A DNA stretch of 64,000 bases, taken from positions 3,190,001-3,254,000 of the forward strand of contig NZ_CP126106.1 of NCBI RefSeq assembly GCF_030123325.1, read 5' to 3'. This DNA is from Peribacillus simplex (GTDB lineage: Bacteria > Bacillota > Bacilli > Bacillales > DSM-1321). This document shows positions 1 through 8,310 of this stretch, piece by piece. Under the pieces are notes generated by a model, which saw only the letters and a program-made list of their open reading frames with translations, searched no databases and was not told the origin of the DNA. Both the position numbers and the translations under genes were made by a program. The stretch's first letter is position 1. Each line of letters opens with the position of its first letter.

Positions 1-99
1 GGTTCTGGGTGGCATCCTTCCCCTGACCATTTCTTTACCTCCTCGATGGTAAAGCTCGCTAATGACCTGGAAACATCCGTTGAACAGTTTAACGCGTAA
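1..99 (+). CDS. 3' end of an unidentified gene (partial)
   Basis: The first frame is open from base 1 to a TAA at 97-99 and encodes 32 residues. They start GSGWHPSPDHFFTSS and end with a polar helix-like tail. The gene begins outside the window. A strong hairpin with a T tract follows about 35 bases downstream, which supports a real gene end here. The fragment is too short for me to name the product. Confidence 0.55.
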   Translation, partial: GSGWHPSPDHFFTSSMVKLANDLETSVEQFNA

Positions 100-130
100 A
101 CATCTTGAACCACTACTCTATTACTATATT

Positions 131-170
131 AAGAAAGGGATTTTGCTATTTATGCAAAATCCCTTTCTTT
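131..170. terminator. Bidirectional intrinsic terminator
   Basis: A 15-bp perfect stem (AGAAAGGGATTTTGC at 132-146 paired with 154-168) has a 7-base loop. A-rich and T-rich flanks on both sides allow it to end both the rightward gene stopping at 99 and the leftward lipoprotein gene stopping at 171. Confidence 0.85.
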
Positions 171-1130
171 TTATTTAGTTGATTTTAGTTTCAAATCACC
201 CTCATAAGGTATATGTTCAACCGTTATCGTTATATCTTTTCCCTCTTTATCTTTACCGATTCGTTTATAAGTGAATTTATGTTCATTAAGCTCTGTAAGT
301 TCAAGAACTGCACCATACTTATTTTCCCCTTGTGAAGCAAGGGCTCTTATCTTATTTCCATGAACAACATCGTAATAGCCGTAATCACCACGGCTTTCAC
401 CGGTTTTAGCATCAAAAAATTCATACTTATTTGTTTTATCATCATATTTTGCCAGTCCTAAATAATTCGAGTTATAGCTTGAAACATCATTTCCCTTTTC
501 GTCCAACGCCACTGTTCCTTGCCATATGGTGCTGGATAAAATTTTGTCTCCATCAACGTCTGTATCTACTTCCCCAGTGTAAGTTTCCAAAGTCTTATCT
601 GGATCAGTAAAAGAAAGTTCTGTTTCAGTATAAGGAATATGATCAACAAACACTTCTACATCATTACCATTAGCATCTTTTCCCATTCTTTTATAGGTAA
701 ACATATCCTCATTCAGTTCTGTTATTTCAACAACGGCTTGGTAACCCATTGATTCTGAAATTAACACTCGCATCTTTCCATTTGTGATAAAGAAAGTACC
801 TTTATCACCACGACTTTTTTTAGTATTTTTATCAAAAAATTCATATCTCGATGAATCATCATCATACTTCGCTAGACCAATAAAGTTTGCATTCTCCTTA
901 GTTAAGTCATTATTATGCTTATCATAAACTTTTGTTCCTTGCCAATTCGTGCCACTAAGAATTTTAGTCATTTCCTGTCCTGCGGTTAACTTACTTTCTT
1001 GTTTACTCTCTTTAGCAGTTTGTTCATGCTTCTGAGCACTTTGAATGTCTTGTGCGTTTGTGTTGCATCCTGTTAAGGCCAATGTTAACCCAAGTAGTAT
1101 AGATGATGAAATTTTTGCTTTTTTGTTCAT
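171..1130 (-). CDS. Lipoprotein with two DUF4822-type domains
   Basis: This 319-residue protein begins with a lipoprotein signal peptide: a basic start, a hydrophobic stretch and a lipobox ending LTGC at about residue 22. It should therefore be anchored on the outer face of the membrane. The mature part carries two tandem copies of one domain of about 110 residues (roughly 55-165 and 198-312). Each opens with a WQGT motif, has a LAKYDD...YEFFD core and ends in HIPY. I assign these to DUF4822 from memory of the family; no biochemical function is known to me. The start is supported by a GAGGAG ribosome site. It is monocistronic, ended by the hairpin at 131-170. The two domains are clearly paralogous, so the gene arose by internal duplication. 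Confidence 0.8.
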   Translation of the reverse strand: MNKKAKISSSILLGLTLALTGCNTNAQDIQSAQKHEQTAKESKQESKLTAGQEMTKILSGTNWQGTKVYDKHNNDLTKENANFIGLAKYDDDSSRYEFFDKNTKKSRGDKGTFFITNGKMRVLISESMGYQAVVEITELNEDMFTYKRMGKDANGNDVEVFVDHIPYTETELSFTDPDKTLETYTGEVDTDVDGDKILSSTIWQGTVALDEKGNDVSSYNSNYLGLAKYDDKTNKYEFFDAKTGESRGDYGYYDVVHGNKIRALASQGENKYGAVLELTELNEHKFTYKRIGKDKEGKDITITVEHIPYEGDLKLKSTK

Positions 1131-1211
1131 TTTTTCGTCTCCTCAATATATTATGGTTGTAATTAATTAGTAGTGAAATGACATTTCAAATTGCAAGTAT
1201 CGGCGATCCGG

Positions 1212-1913
1212 TCATTTTGCTCCTGCGGATAGTAAAATTTGTTCAATCTCTTTAAACCCTTTCTCGCGGGCATGTTGTAAAGGTGTGATACTACCATTAT
1301 CAGGGATGTTGACATCTGCCCCATGATCTATGAGCAATTTCACTGTTTCCTGCTGTTTTCCATCACCATTATTCAAAATGATGGCTTCTAGTAAAGCTGT
1401 CCAGCCAAGATCATTTACATGATTCACATCAATATCGGTTTTAGTAAGGAGTTCTTTGATAACCTCCACATATCCATGTTCCGAAGCAGGGATTAAAGCC
1501 GTTCCTCCATAACGGTTGGTAATAGACGGGTCGGCACCTGCTTCAATTGCTAATTTAAGTATATCTACATAACCTTCAGCACCGGCATACAAGAAGGGGC
1601 TATTTTTCATGTCATCCTGAATGTTGACGTCTGCACCCGCTTCAATAAGGATTTTTGCAGTCTCTACATCATTGTTATAAGTCGCAATCATAGTTGCGGT
1701 TCGTCCTTCCGGGTCCTGTGTATTAAGATCAGCACCTTGCTCTATCAAACTTCTTATTCTATCCGTTTCATTTCGTTCTACAGCTTGAATCAGTTGTTCA
1801 TTCATTCCCTTTCCTGTCTCCTTTTCTTGTTTATTTGGCTCTGCTTCGTTATCTGGGACACAGCCTTGAAGGATGAAAAGGCATCCGATGACAATCGTTA
1901 GCCGTCTCAACAT
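1212..1913 (-). CDS. Ankyrin-repeat lipoprotein
   Basis: This 233-residue protein has an N-terminal signal peptide with a lipobox ending LQGC. An acidic linker (about residues 20-40) follows, then five to six ankyrin repeats recognisable by recurring LIEQGADLN and LIEAGADVN type turns. Ankyrin repeats bind protein partners; this one would do so outside the membrane. I place the start at the ATG at 1913, because the upstream in-frame ATG at 1925 directly abuts the AAAGG ribosome site. It lies 80 bases downstream of the DUF4822 lipoprotein in the same orientation and may share a transcript or stimulus with it. The partner is unknown. Confidence 0.8.
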   Translation of the reverse strand: MLRRLTIVIGCLFILQGCVPDNEAEPNKQEKETGKGMNEQLIQAVERNETDRIRSLIEQGADLNTQDPEGRTATMIATYNNDVETAKILIEAGADVNIQDDMKNSPFLYAGAEGYVDILKLAIEAGADPSITNRYGGTALIPASEHGYVEVIKELLTKTDIDVNHVNDLGWTALLEAIILNNGDGKQQETVKLLIDHGADVNIPDNGSITPLQHAREKGFKEIEQILLSAGAK

Positions 1914-2130
1914 GAAACACACCATCCTTTCCCCATTTGTACATCATCTGCCCGCACCAAAAGGGCTTGTTCTAAAAAGCTTTTTCAGGTTGCATGAGGA
2001 TTTTATCTCCCTTTTATTTTTAGTAGCTTACTTATTCCGTCTTCATTATATTAGTGCCTAATCTTAAACTCCCTCTAAACAATTTCTTAAAAAATGATTA
2101 ACTTATTCATAAAATTTCTTAATGTTTATA

Positions 2131-2160
2131 AAAAAATCCCGCCACTTTCGTGACGGGTCT
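2131..2160 (-). terminator. Intrinsic terminator of the two-component operon
   Basis: Read leftward, CCCGTCAC-GAAA-GTGGCGGG forms an 8-bp stem with one G-U pair and a GAAA tetraloop, followed by a run of seven T. It lies just past the stop of the response regulator at 2174. Confidence 0.8.
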
Positions 2161-2173
2161 TAAACCATACTAT

Positions 2174-2860
2174 TTAAACATTGAAGCGATACCCTGCTCC
2201 CCAAACGGTTTCCAAAAATTTAGGATGTGCGGGATCCCTTTCAATTTTTTCACGTAGTTTCCTGATATGGACGGTGACAGTCGAAACATCTGCAGCCGAT
2301 TCCAATCCCCAAATATTTTCATAAAGCTGTTCTTTGCTTAATACTTGATTCGGATGCATGACAAAAAACACTAAAGTATCGAATTCCTTTGTTGTAAACG
2401 GGACCATCTCTCCGTTTATGTGAACTCGACGTGCAGACTTATCTATTGAAATGCCATGAACAAAGATTGAATTGGATTTGGGGTGACTTCCTGATAAACG
2501 TTCATAACGCGCTAAATGCGCTTTCACTCTTGCAACTAGTTCACTCGGACTAAAGGGCTTTGTAATATAATCATCTGCCCCTAAACCAAGCCCACGAATT
2601 TTATCAATATCTTCCTTTTTGGCGGATACAAACAATATCGGAATATTATGGACAGCACGTATTTGTTTGCATATCTCAAATCCATTCAATCCTGGAAGCA
2701 TGATGTCCAAAATGATTAAATGATAATTTCCTTGAAGGGCCTGTCGGAGACCTGCATCACCAGTATGTTGAATATCGACACTAAAATCATTTATTTCCAA
2801 ATAATCCCTTTGCAATTCAGCAATACTGACTTCGTCTTCAATAAGTAATATCTTTTTCAC
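2174..2860 (-). CDS. OmpR-family response regulator
   Basis: This 228-residue two-domain regulator has a receiver domain at residues 1-115. The acidic pocket is at E8-D9, the phospho-acceptor is D52 in LIILDIMLPG, a conserved Ser is near 79, and Lys is at 101 in the TKPF motif. A winged-helix OmpR/PhoB DNA-binding domain follows at about 130-228, with the typical TVTVHIRKLREKIE recognition helix and WGAGYRF end. It is the second gene of an operon with the histidine kinase, whose stop overlaps this start (ATGA-type 4-base overlap). The adjacent lipoproteins are possible but unproven targets. The signal sensed is unknown. Confidence 0.95.
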   Translation of the reverse strand: MKKILLIEDEVSIAELQRDYLEINDFSVDIQHTGDAGLRQALQGNYHLIILDIMLPGLNGFEICKQIRAVHNIPILFVSAKKEDIDKIRGLGLGADDYITKPFSPSELVARVKAHLARYERLSGSHPKSNSIFVHGISIDKSARRVHINGEMVPFTTKEFDTLVFFVMHPNQVLSKEQLYENIWGLESAADVSTVTVHIRKLREKIERDPAHPKFLETVWGAGYRFNV

Positions 2861-4305
2861 TTTTCCTCACCTTTCTTTATGGAAAAGAAGACACTTGTAC
2901 CTTTTCCTATCTCGCTAGTAGCCCAAATATCTCCTCCATGTTCGCCGATAATTTTTTTTGCGATCGCAAGTCCTAAACCACTTCCACCTGTCAGAGAATT
3001 TCTAGATTGCTCAGCACGATAAAAGCGGTTAAAAATATAAGGCAAAGCAGAAGACTCTATTCCATAGCCATTATCAGTTACTTGTACTACCACATCATAC
3101 AATCCTTCATGCAGAGAAATGGAAATGTGTTTTTCCTCTTTATTCATATACTTTACACAATTACTGATTAGGTTGGCCAATACACGTTTTAGTTTCTCTC
3201 TATCCGCTGTCACGTATATCGGTTTATGCAGCTGTTGAAGTTCAATCTGGATTCCTTGTTGAAGTAAATCCAGTTGAAGTTCATCTACGTAGTCTTTTAA
3301 ATATTTATCTAGTCTGACCGATTCAAAAGTGAAAGGTTCTTTTTTTAAATCCAGCTTGGAAAATAAAAACAATTCATCTATCAATGAATCCATATCCCTT
3401 GCTTTTAGGTATACAGTCGATAAGTACTTGTCCATTTTCTGCGGGGTGTTTGCTACTCCGTCTTTTATCCCCTCAACATATCCCATAATCGAAGTGATCG
3501 GTGTCTTCAAATCATGAGAAATATTGGAAAGAAGTTCTTTGCGATTTTCCTCATACTGAAGCTGAAGGTTTACGGACTCTTTTAACTTTTTTCTCATTTC
3601 CTCAAACTCCCTATTCAATTGTCCGATTTCATCATTCGATGTCGCTTTGATTTCAAAGTTTAAATCTCCTGATTTTATACGCTCTGCGCCTTCTTTAAGT
3701 ACTGAGATAGGTTTGATGATGCTTCTTGAAACTAAATAATTCAAAAGTCCAATAATCATTACAAGCAGTAATAACAATAGCGCGAATAAAATGGGAAATG
3801 ACTCGCGAGTCAGCTCGGCATAGGAACTTGCCTTTCTCAATACAAAAATACTTCCTTCACTTTTATCCGAAAAATAAAAATCAAACTTCACATATGTGAA
3901 AAAGGAGTCTTTCATTCTGATTGTGTCCCGCGTATTGATGTTCGTTTCTTCGAACATGGGAAGTGATTGAACCAAGCCTAGCTTATCAAGTGTGGGGGAC
4001 GTATACTCTATGTTATTACCTTTTCTAACGACAATCTTAATATCTCTATGTTCAATCTTCTTCAGCTGTTCTTCGTTCAGAAGCTGCTCTGGATTATTTT
4101 TTGCCAAAAGCTTTAAATCGAGAAACACACTTTCTTCTACTGCAGTCAAAGGTTTTTGGAGATAAGATTTTTTGTATAAATGCTCTATCGATTTTATATC
4201 ACCTGTTATTGCAAAAATAAGTAAAAATCCAGCTGCTAAAAATAAAGTGATGGAAATAAGAATTACGCCAACGTAGGACAACAGAAATCTCATTTTAATT
4301 GACAA
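2857..4305 (-). CDS. Membrane sensor histidine kinase
   Basis: This 482-residue kinase has a transmembrane helix at about 8-32, an extracytoplasmic sensor region of about 135 residues and a second helix at about 170-192. A HAMP linker follows (about 195-245). The HisKA domain has the phospho-accepting His264 in NISHDLKTPI. The ATPase domain has an N box (NLISNCVKY), a G1 box (DNGYGI) and a G2 box (GSGLGLAIAKK). It phosphorylates the downstream regulator. Translation probably begins at the TTG at 4305: a GGGGTG ribosome site is correctly spaced for it, whereas the ATG four codons later is too far. No recognisable ligand-binding fold is evident in the sensor region. Confidence 0.93.
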   Translation of the reverse strand: MSIKMRFLLSYVGVILISITLFLAAGFLLIFAITGDIKSIEHLYKKSYLQKPLTAVEESVFLDLKLLAKNNPEQLLNEEQLKKIEHRDIKIVVRKGNNIEYTSPTLDKLGLVQSLPMFEETNINTRDTIRMKDSFFTYVKFDFYFSDKSEGSIFVLRKASSYAELTRESFPILFALLLLLLVMIIGLLNYLVSRSIIKPISVLKEGAERIKSGDLNFEIKATSNDEIGQLNREFEEMRKKLKESVNLQLQYEENRKELLSNISHDLKTPITSIMGYVEGIKDGVANTPQKMDKYLSTVYLKARDMDSLIDELFLFSKLDLKKEPFTFESVRLDKYLKDYVDELQLDLLQQGIQIELQQLHKPIYVTADREKLKRVLANLISNCVKYMNKEEKHISISLHEGLYDVVVQVTDNGYGIESSALPYIFNRFYRAEQSRNSLTGGSGLGLAIAKKIIGEHGGDIWATSEIGKGTSVFFSIKKGEEK

Positions 4306-4503
4306 ATTTTTTCACCCCATATCGATCTCTCGTTTACTCTTTTATAGAAAAGTTCACTGTTTATCTGCTGTTCTTGCATGAAAAATGTTTCCCACGATAA
4401 TTTTTCTTAGAACTAAAAAAAACATATCACACAAATATTAAAATTTTCTAAAATACATAGAAAAAAATCCTATTCAATTGTCGGTCTACAGTTTTTTTAT
4501 TTA

Positions 4504-4722
4504 GGCTCTTTTCGTAAAGATTGTTGTTTTAAAAACGAAACGATTTAAGGTTGATTGGAGCGGAAGTGCGAGACTCCTGCGGGAGCAGCGGGACAGGTGA
4601 GACCCCACAGGCGTTCACGCCGAGGAGGCTCACCGCCCGCCCCGTGGAAAGCGAGCATCTGGAGGGGAAATCAACCACACCGCATTATTTGGTAAATAGC
4701 AACAAAGTATACGAAAACAGCC
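4504..4722 (+). mobile_element. MITE-like repeat, copy 1, with intact 8-bp target duplication
   Basis: This is a GC-rich 219-bp element in AT-rich surroundings. Its ends are a 13-bp inverted repeat (GGCTCTTTTCGTA at 4504-4516, against TACGAAAACAGCC at 4710-4722; one mismatch). It is flanked on both sides by the same 8 bases, TTTATTTA (4496-4503 and 4723-4730). It encodes no transposase. The interior contains GAGCGGAAGTGCGAGACTCC and several GC-rich inverted stretches. The GGCT end and 8-bp duplication fit mobilisation by an ISL3-type transposase (inference). Related copies are at 7716-7913 and, inverted, at about 20126-20338. Confidence 0.85.
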
Positions 4723-4750
4723 TTTATTTAAAAAACGTTCCTGTTGTTTT

Positions 4751-4826
4751 CAGAAATCCGCTCCCTTTCCGCGACTGTCCGCCAAGCCTCCTCGCCGCAA
4801 GCTTCTCGGTGGTCTCGGCTAGCTAG
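4751..4826 (+). repeat. Second dispersed repeat, copy 1
   Basis: About 75 bases starting CAGAAATCCGCTCCC and ending GTCTCGGCTAGCTAG recur in inverted orientation at 62988-63075, with about three-quarters identity by eye. It begins 21 bases after the MITE target duplication. It is not coding on either strand as far as I can see. Confidence 0.65.
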
Positions 4827-5002
4827 TTTTTTGTTATAATATTGGTTTTTCACCCTACCTTTTATAATAATGGAATGGTTTATAAATTATCCAAGAGTTA
4901 AATAAAGCTCCCTTCAATGTTATTAAATTAATAACTATATCTTCATTTTGATGTATTATCTTAACAAAGATACGAAATAAATGAGTGATAAACAAAGAAA
5001 AA
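4827..5002. other. AT-rich intergenic stretch without a visible gene
   Basis: Between the repeats and the phosphoesterase terminator there is only AT-rich sequence. I see no open frame with a ribosome site. Confidence 0.5.
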
Positions 5003-5040
5003 GCAAACTTACCTCATAAGGAAAGTCCGCTTTTAACTAA
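5003..5040 (-). terminator. Intrinsic terminator of the phosphoesterase gene
   Basis: Read leftward, AAAAGCGGACTT pairs with AAGTTTGCTTTT (12 bp, two G-U pairs) and continues into T-rich sequence. It lies about 30 bases past the stop at 5072. Confidence 0.7.
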
Positions 5041-5071
5041 TACAAATTTTTAAAAAGTTCACCTGTTCTTC

Positions 5072-7333
5072 TCATTCATTTGGTGAAACGATCATTTGGT
5101 CATCCAATCTAATATCGTCAATCGACCAAAACCAATTATTTTTAGCATTATGCATTCTCCATTGTACTTTCATCGAAGAAGCACCTTCAGGAACCTTAAC
5201 CGATTTGACTTCATACTTATTCAAAACATGTTCATTTTTATTATCGGAAGCAGCTTTATTGTCATAAACGAGAACTTGTTGTTTTTCCCCATTATCAAAG
5301 ACAGCAGTCACTTCAGCTGTTTGCGTTCCTTCTTGTTTATAATGGGATGCAAATCCTAAGTATAGATCTTTTGCACCATCAACTTTTACAGAAGGGGAAG
5401 TTAATGTACTATCAAAAAAGCCTTTTGATGATGGTGAACCGTTATCATCCCATTCATCAGGATCCGCTACAGCTATAACACCTTGCCCAAGCTCAAATTT
5501 GTTACGATCTTGGTCTTCTGCTTTTGTCCAAAAGTCCTTTGTTGTGAAACTCCAACCTTGCCACTCCTCTGTACCAGTTGGCATATTTGAGCCATTTGTA
5601 ATCGACCAGCCGTTAGGAGCTGTATGGCTCCAACCGAGAATGGAACTTGGAATGTTTTCATTCACTGCTGGCTTTAATGCAGACTCTAATTGGTCAAAAC
5701 TTTCTCCAAGCATCATGTTTACGAATACATTTATATTCTTGGAGCCAATTTTTTGGCCGCCTTCGTAAGCTGTAATCGTGAATTGTGATGAACCGGAACT
5801 TTCCTTACTAGGTGTAGCTTTTATTGCCAATGTTTTTTCTTCAGTTCCTGAAAGCTCATACTCAAGTTCAGTGTGCTCCACACTCCAACCTTCAGGAGCA
5901 GCAACTTTAATTTTCCCTTTCACACTGCCATTTCCATAATTTTTCATCTTCACTTGGAGTGTAGTCGATTCACCTGAGGTTACTAAAGAAGGGGAAGCTT
6001 GTGCTGAGACCATTTCCAGGGCTTTTGTCTGACCTTCAGCCAGTAACCCCTTTTTACTGCTATTGTTAAATGAATCTAGTGCTTGTACCTTAATTTCATA
6101 ATCCGTACCTGGTTTAAGACCAGATACAGGGAACTCTAAATTCTTTGGAACAGGATCAATATAGAATTCAGAAAATGCGATGAAGTCTGCGTCTAACTCC
6201 CCTGTTTCCTTATTTTTGGCTGTAATGTGATAAGAATGTACGAGCATGTTATCTTTTGCCTGTGGAAATGTAACATTTAAACTTTTTAGTGTCGATTTTT
6301 CTTTTACAATCGAAGCCTTGTCTTTAACTGCAAAAACCGGTGGTAACTGATCTCGATCGTCTGTATATTTAAAGTTATTTTTTTTAGAAGGATTTTTGAT
6401 TACCCATGGTTTTCCTGCCCAATCGTCTTTATGAAAGTCACGTTTTTTAATGACAACTTCATTATTATAAACTTCTACAATCATACCTTGACTAATATCC
6501 CGATATCCTTCTGGATGAAACCCTTGAAGTTTGCCCGGCTCTAATTCCAAATAACTTACAGAAGACGTGCCAACTGACGTAAAGTCTTTTTGATGAATCG
6601 TTCTAGGGTCTTCAAGTGGATAATGAGAATGGCCTGAAAATGTAATAACTTGTGGATGTTTCTTTAATGTATCATATAAAAGTTCTTTATTTTCCTGAGT
6701 TCCCCATAAGTCACTTCCATACACAGTGTCTTTAATGTGTTGATGAAGAAAAACAAAGATTGGTTGGTCCGGATTCTCTTTTTCTGCTGCAGCTAACTTT
6801 TCGCCAAGCCAGTTAATTTGATTAACAGAATACAAACCATGCGTATTCCCATTTTCCGGACTTAACGTAATAAAATCATATCCATTTACTTTTTTATGAT
6901 AGTAAAGAGAATCCATTCCTGTTTTCTCGAGAAAACGATCTTGTGCTTTTTCTACTGAAAGTCCATTCCAATAATCATGGTTTCCCATTGTAAACATGGA
7001 TTGGACATCGCCTTGTTTCTTTTCATTATAAATGGAGAAGAACTTATCATACTCAGTAGCGTATCCATAGTCCGTTAAATCCCCAACGACAACAAAAGCA
7101 TCCTGTTTAAGCGCAGCTTTGTTTAATTGATCCATGGCTGTTCTAAACTTGTTCATATCAGCAGATGATCCATCATCGATATGTACATCACTGATTACAG
7201 GAAAAACGAGCTCCGGTTTGCGTTTATTATCAGAATTTGAAGATTCCGAGAATGCTTGTACACTTGATAAAGAAGTTATTAATCCTACCGTTACAACTGT
7301 CAACATTGCAGCAAATTTATTTTTCGCTTTCAA
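5072..7333 (-). CDS. Secreted multidomain metallophosphoesterase
   Basis: This 753-residue protein has a Sec signal peptide with a predicted AXA-type cut after SSVQA, near residue 28. A calcineurin-like phosphoesterase domain (about 40-330) shows the metal-binding series SDVHID, GDLTDYG, GNHDYW, FLHQH and GHSHY. Downstream are a fibronectin-III-like segment (about 350-440), a NEW3-like beta domain (about 445-540, containing APEGW) and a C-terminal beta-sandwich resembling MAM-type domains, ending WFWSIDDIRLDD. It should act outside the cell on phosphoesters. The true substrate (nucleotides, phospholipids or teichoic acid fragments) cannot be read from sequence. I choose the TTG at 7333: the AGGAGG site is 8 bases from it but only 2 from the TTG at 7339. 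Confidence 0.85.
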   Translation of the reverse strand: MKAKNKFAAMLTVVTVGLITSLSSVQAFSESSNSDNKRKPELVFPVISDVHIDDGSSADMNKFRTAMDQLNKAALKQDAFVVVGDLTDYGYATEYDKFFSIYNEKKQGDVQSMFTMGNHDYWNGLSVEKAQDRFLEKTGMDSLYYHKKVNGYDFITLSPENGNTHGLYSVNQINWLGEKLAAAEKENPDQPIFVFLHQHIKDTVYGSDLWGTQENKELLYDTLKKHPQVITFSGHSHYPLEDPRTIHQKDFTSVGTSSVSYLELEPGKLQGFHPEGYRDISQGMIVEVYNNEVVIKKRDFHKDDWAGKPWVIKNPSKKNNFKYTDDRDQLPPVFAVKDKASIVKEKSTLKSLNVTFPQAKDNMLVHSYHITAKNKETGELDADFIAFSEFYIDPVPKNLEFPVSGLKPGTDYEIKVQALDSFNNSSKKGLLAEGQTKALEMVSAQASPSLVTSGESTTLQVKMKNYGNGSVKGKIKVAAPEGWSVEHTELEYELSGTEEKTLAIKATPSKESSGSSQFTITAYEGGQKIGSKNINVFVNMMLGESFDQLESALKPAVNENIPSSILGWSHTAPNGWSITNGSNMPTGTEEWQGWSFTTKDFWTKAEDQDRNKFELGQGVIAVADPDEWDDNGSPSSKGFFDSTLTSPSVKVDGAKDLYLGFASHYKQEGTQTAEVTAVFDNGEKQQVLVYDNKAASDNKNEHVLNKYEVKSVKVPEGASSMKVQWRMHNAKNNWFWSIDDIRLDDQMIVSPNE

Positions 7334-7339
7334 AATCAA

Positions 7340-7715
7340 TTCCTCCTATTTATCGTTTAGCCGCTTTAATTATGTAAGTATTTTGAAAAAAGACAAATAT
7401 CCTCCTCATTTTTAAATTTTTATGTGTTTTACCAATTAAAATAGTAACTTTACATTATTAATAAAATATAGGTTCAGTGTAATTTAATTATTAATAAATC
7501 AATAAAGGCCTATGGCCAATATTCGTTCCATACACTTTTGGCTCATTTTTGGTAATGATTTGCCTTTGCTTGATGGGAATGGGGAACTATCCCTTAACTA
7601 TGTAGTCATCCGAATTATGGTTATTACATTTGGTAAATGATTCCACAGTACATAGAAATACCAATTTTCATAGGGTGAATTCTGGAAGAAGGATAGGAGA
7701 GAGGTTATTATAAAA
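7340..7715. other. Intergenic stretch, no gene recognised
   Basis: This AT-rich sequence lies between the phosphoesterase start and the second MITE copy. It should contain the phosphoesterase promoter, but I cannot pick a convincing -35/-10 pair. No supported open frame is present. Confidence 0.4.
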
Positions 7716-7913
7716 GGCGTTTTTAAAACGAAACGATTTAAGGGTGATTGGAGCGGAAGTGCGAGACTCCTGTGGGAGCAGCGGGACAGATGAGACCCCA
7801 CAGGCGTTCACGCCAAGAGGCTCACCGTCCGCCCCGCGGAAAGCGAGCATTGGAGGGGAAATCAACCACACCGCATTACTTGGTGAATAGTAACAAAGTA
7901 TGCGAAAACAGCC
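7716..7913 (+). mobile_element. MITE-like repeat, copy 2, with intact 8-bp target duplication
   Basis: This 198-bp copy of the element at 4504-4722 has lost about 20 bases near its left end; after GGC it jumps to the poly-T/AAACGAAACGATT part. The right end TGCGAAAACAGCC is intact. It is flanked by identical octamers TTATAAAA at 7708-7715 and 7914-7921, a clear insertion footprint that differs from the duplication at copy 1. Confidence 0.85.
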
Positions 7914-7995
7914 TTATAAAAAAAATTGTCCTTGCAATAAGAAGGATTCCTTGCTATATTACAGTCAATTAAATATTTTCTTACTTCATGCTTTT

Positions 7996-8175
7996 TGAAG
8001 TGAGGATAGAGGAGCAAAGACCATTAGTACACATTTTGAGGAGAATGAGATCCTATGACTATTGTGGAAAGGGGAATTTGCCGAAGCGGAAAGAATCTCA
8101 TGTTCTTGAAGCTGGTTCTGCTATTGAATAAATGCAGGACTGTCATATAGGAAACTATATGGAGGGCTATCTTAT
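7996..8175 (+). ncRNA. Lysine riboswitch (L box) aptamer
   Basis: The leader of dapA carries the conserved lysine aptamer blocks in order: GAGGATAGAGGAGC (8001-8014), GAGAATGAGATCC, GGAAAGGGGAATTTGCCGAAG, ATTGAATAAATGCAGGACTG and TGGAGGGCTATCT at the 3' closing strand. They match the layout of the Bacillus subtilis lysC leader as I know it. The aptamer folds into a five-helix junction that binds L-lysine. With the terminator downstream, high lysine should stop transcription before dapA. This fits dapA catalysing the first committed step of lysine and diaminopimelate synthesis. Confidence 0.93.
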
Positions 8176-8211
8176 GCGCGGAAACATTTTTTGATAAATA
8201 TTGTTTCTACT

Positions 8212-8242
8212 GCAGCAGCGAATCCTCGTTGTTGCTTTTTTG
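8212..8242 (+). terminator. Riboswitch-controlled terminator of dapA
   Basis: The stem GCAGCAGCGA (8212-8221) pairs with TCGTTGTTGC (8226-8235) with G-U pairs and is followed by TTTTTT. It lies between the aptamer and the dapA ribosome site, so it is the off-state of the expression platform. I did not resolve a specific antiterminator. Confidence 0.85.
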
Positions 8243-8310
8243 CGTTTACTCCTGAATGGCCCTAACCACCTCTGAATTTTTATAAAAATTATACAAAAGG
8301 GTGTGAAGTT

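Noticed and set aside
4551..4826. 91-codon frame in the GC-rich region, and similar frames at 7748 and 20327
   Set aside because: These lie within the MITE-like repeat copies. The same DNA is open in several frames because it is GC-rich, and the frames are not conserved between copies.
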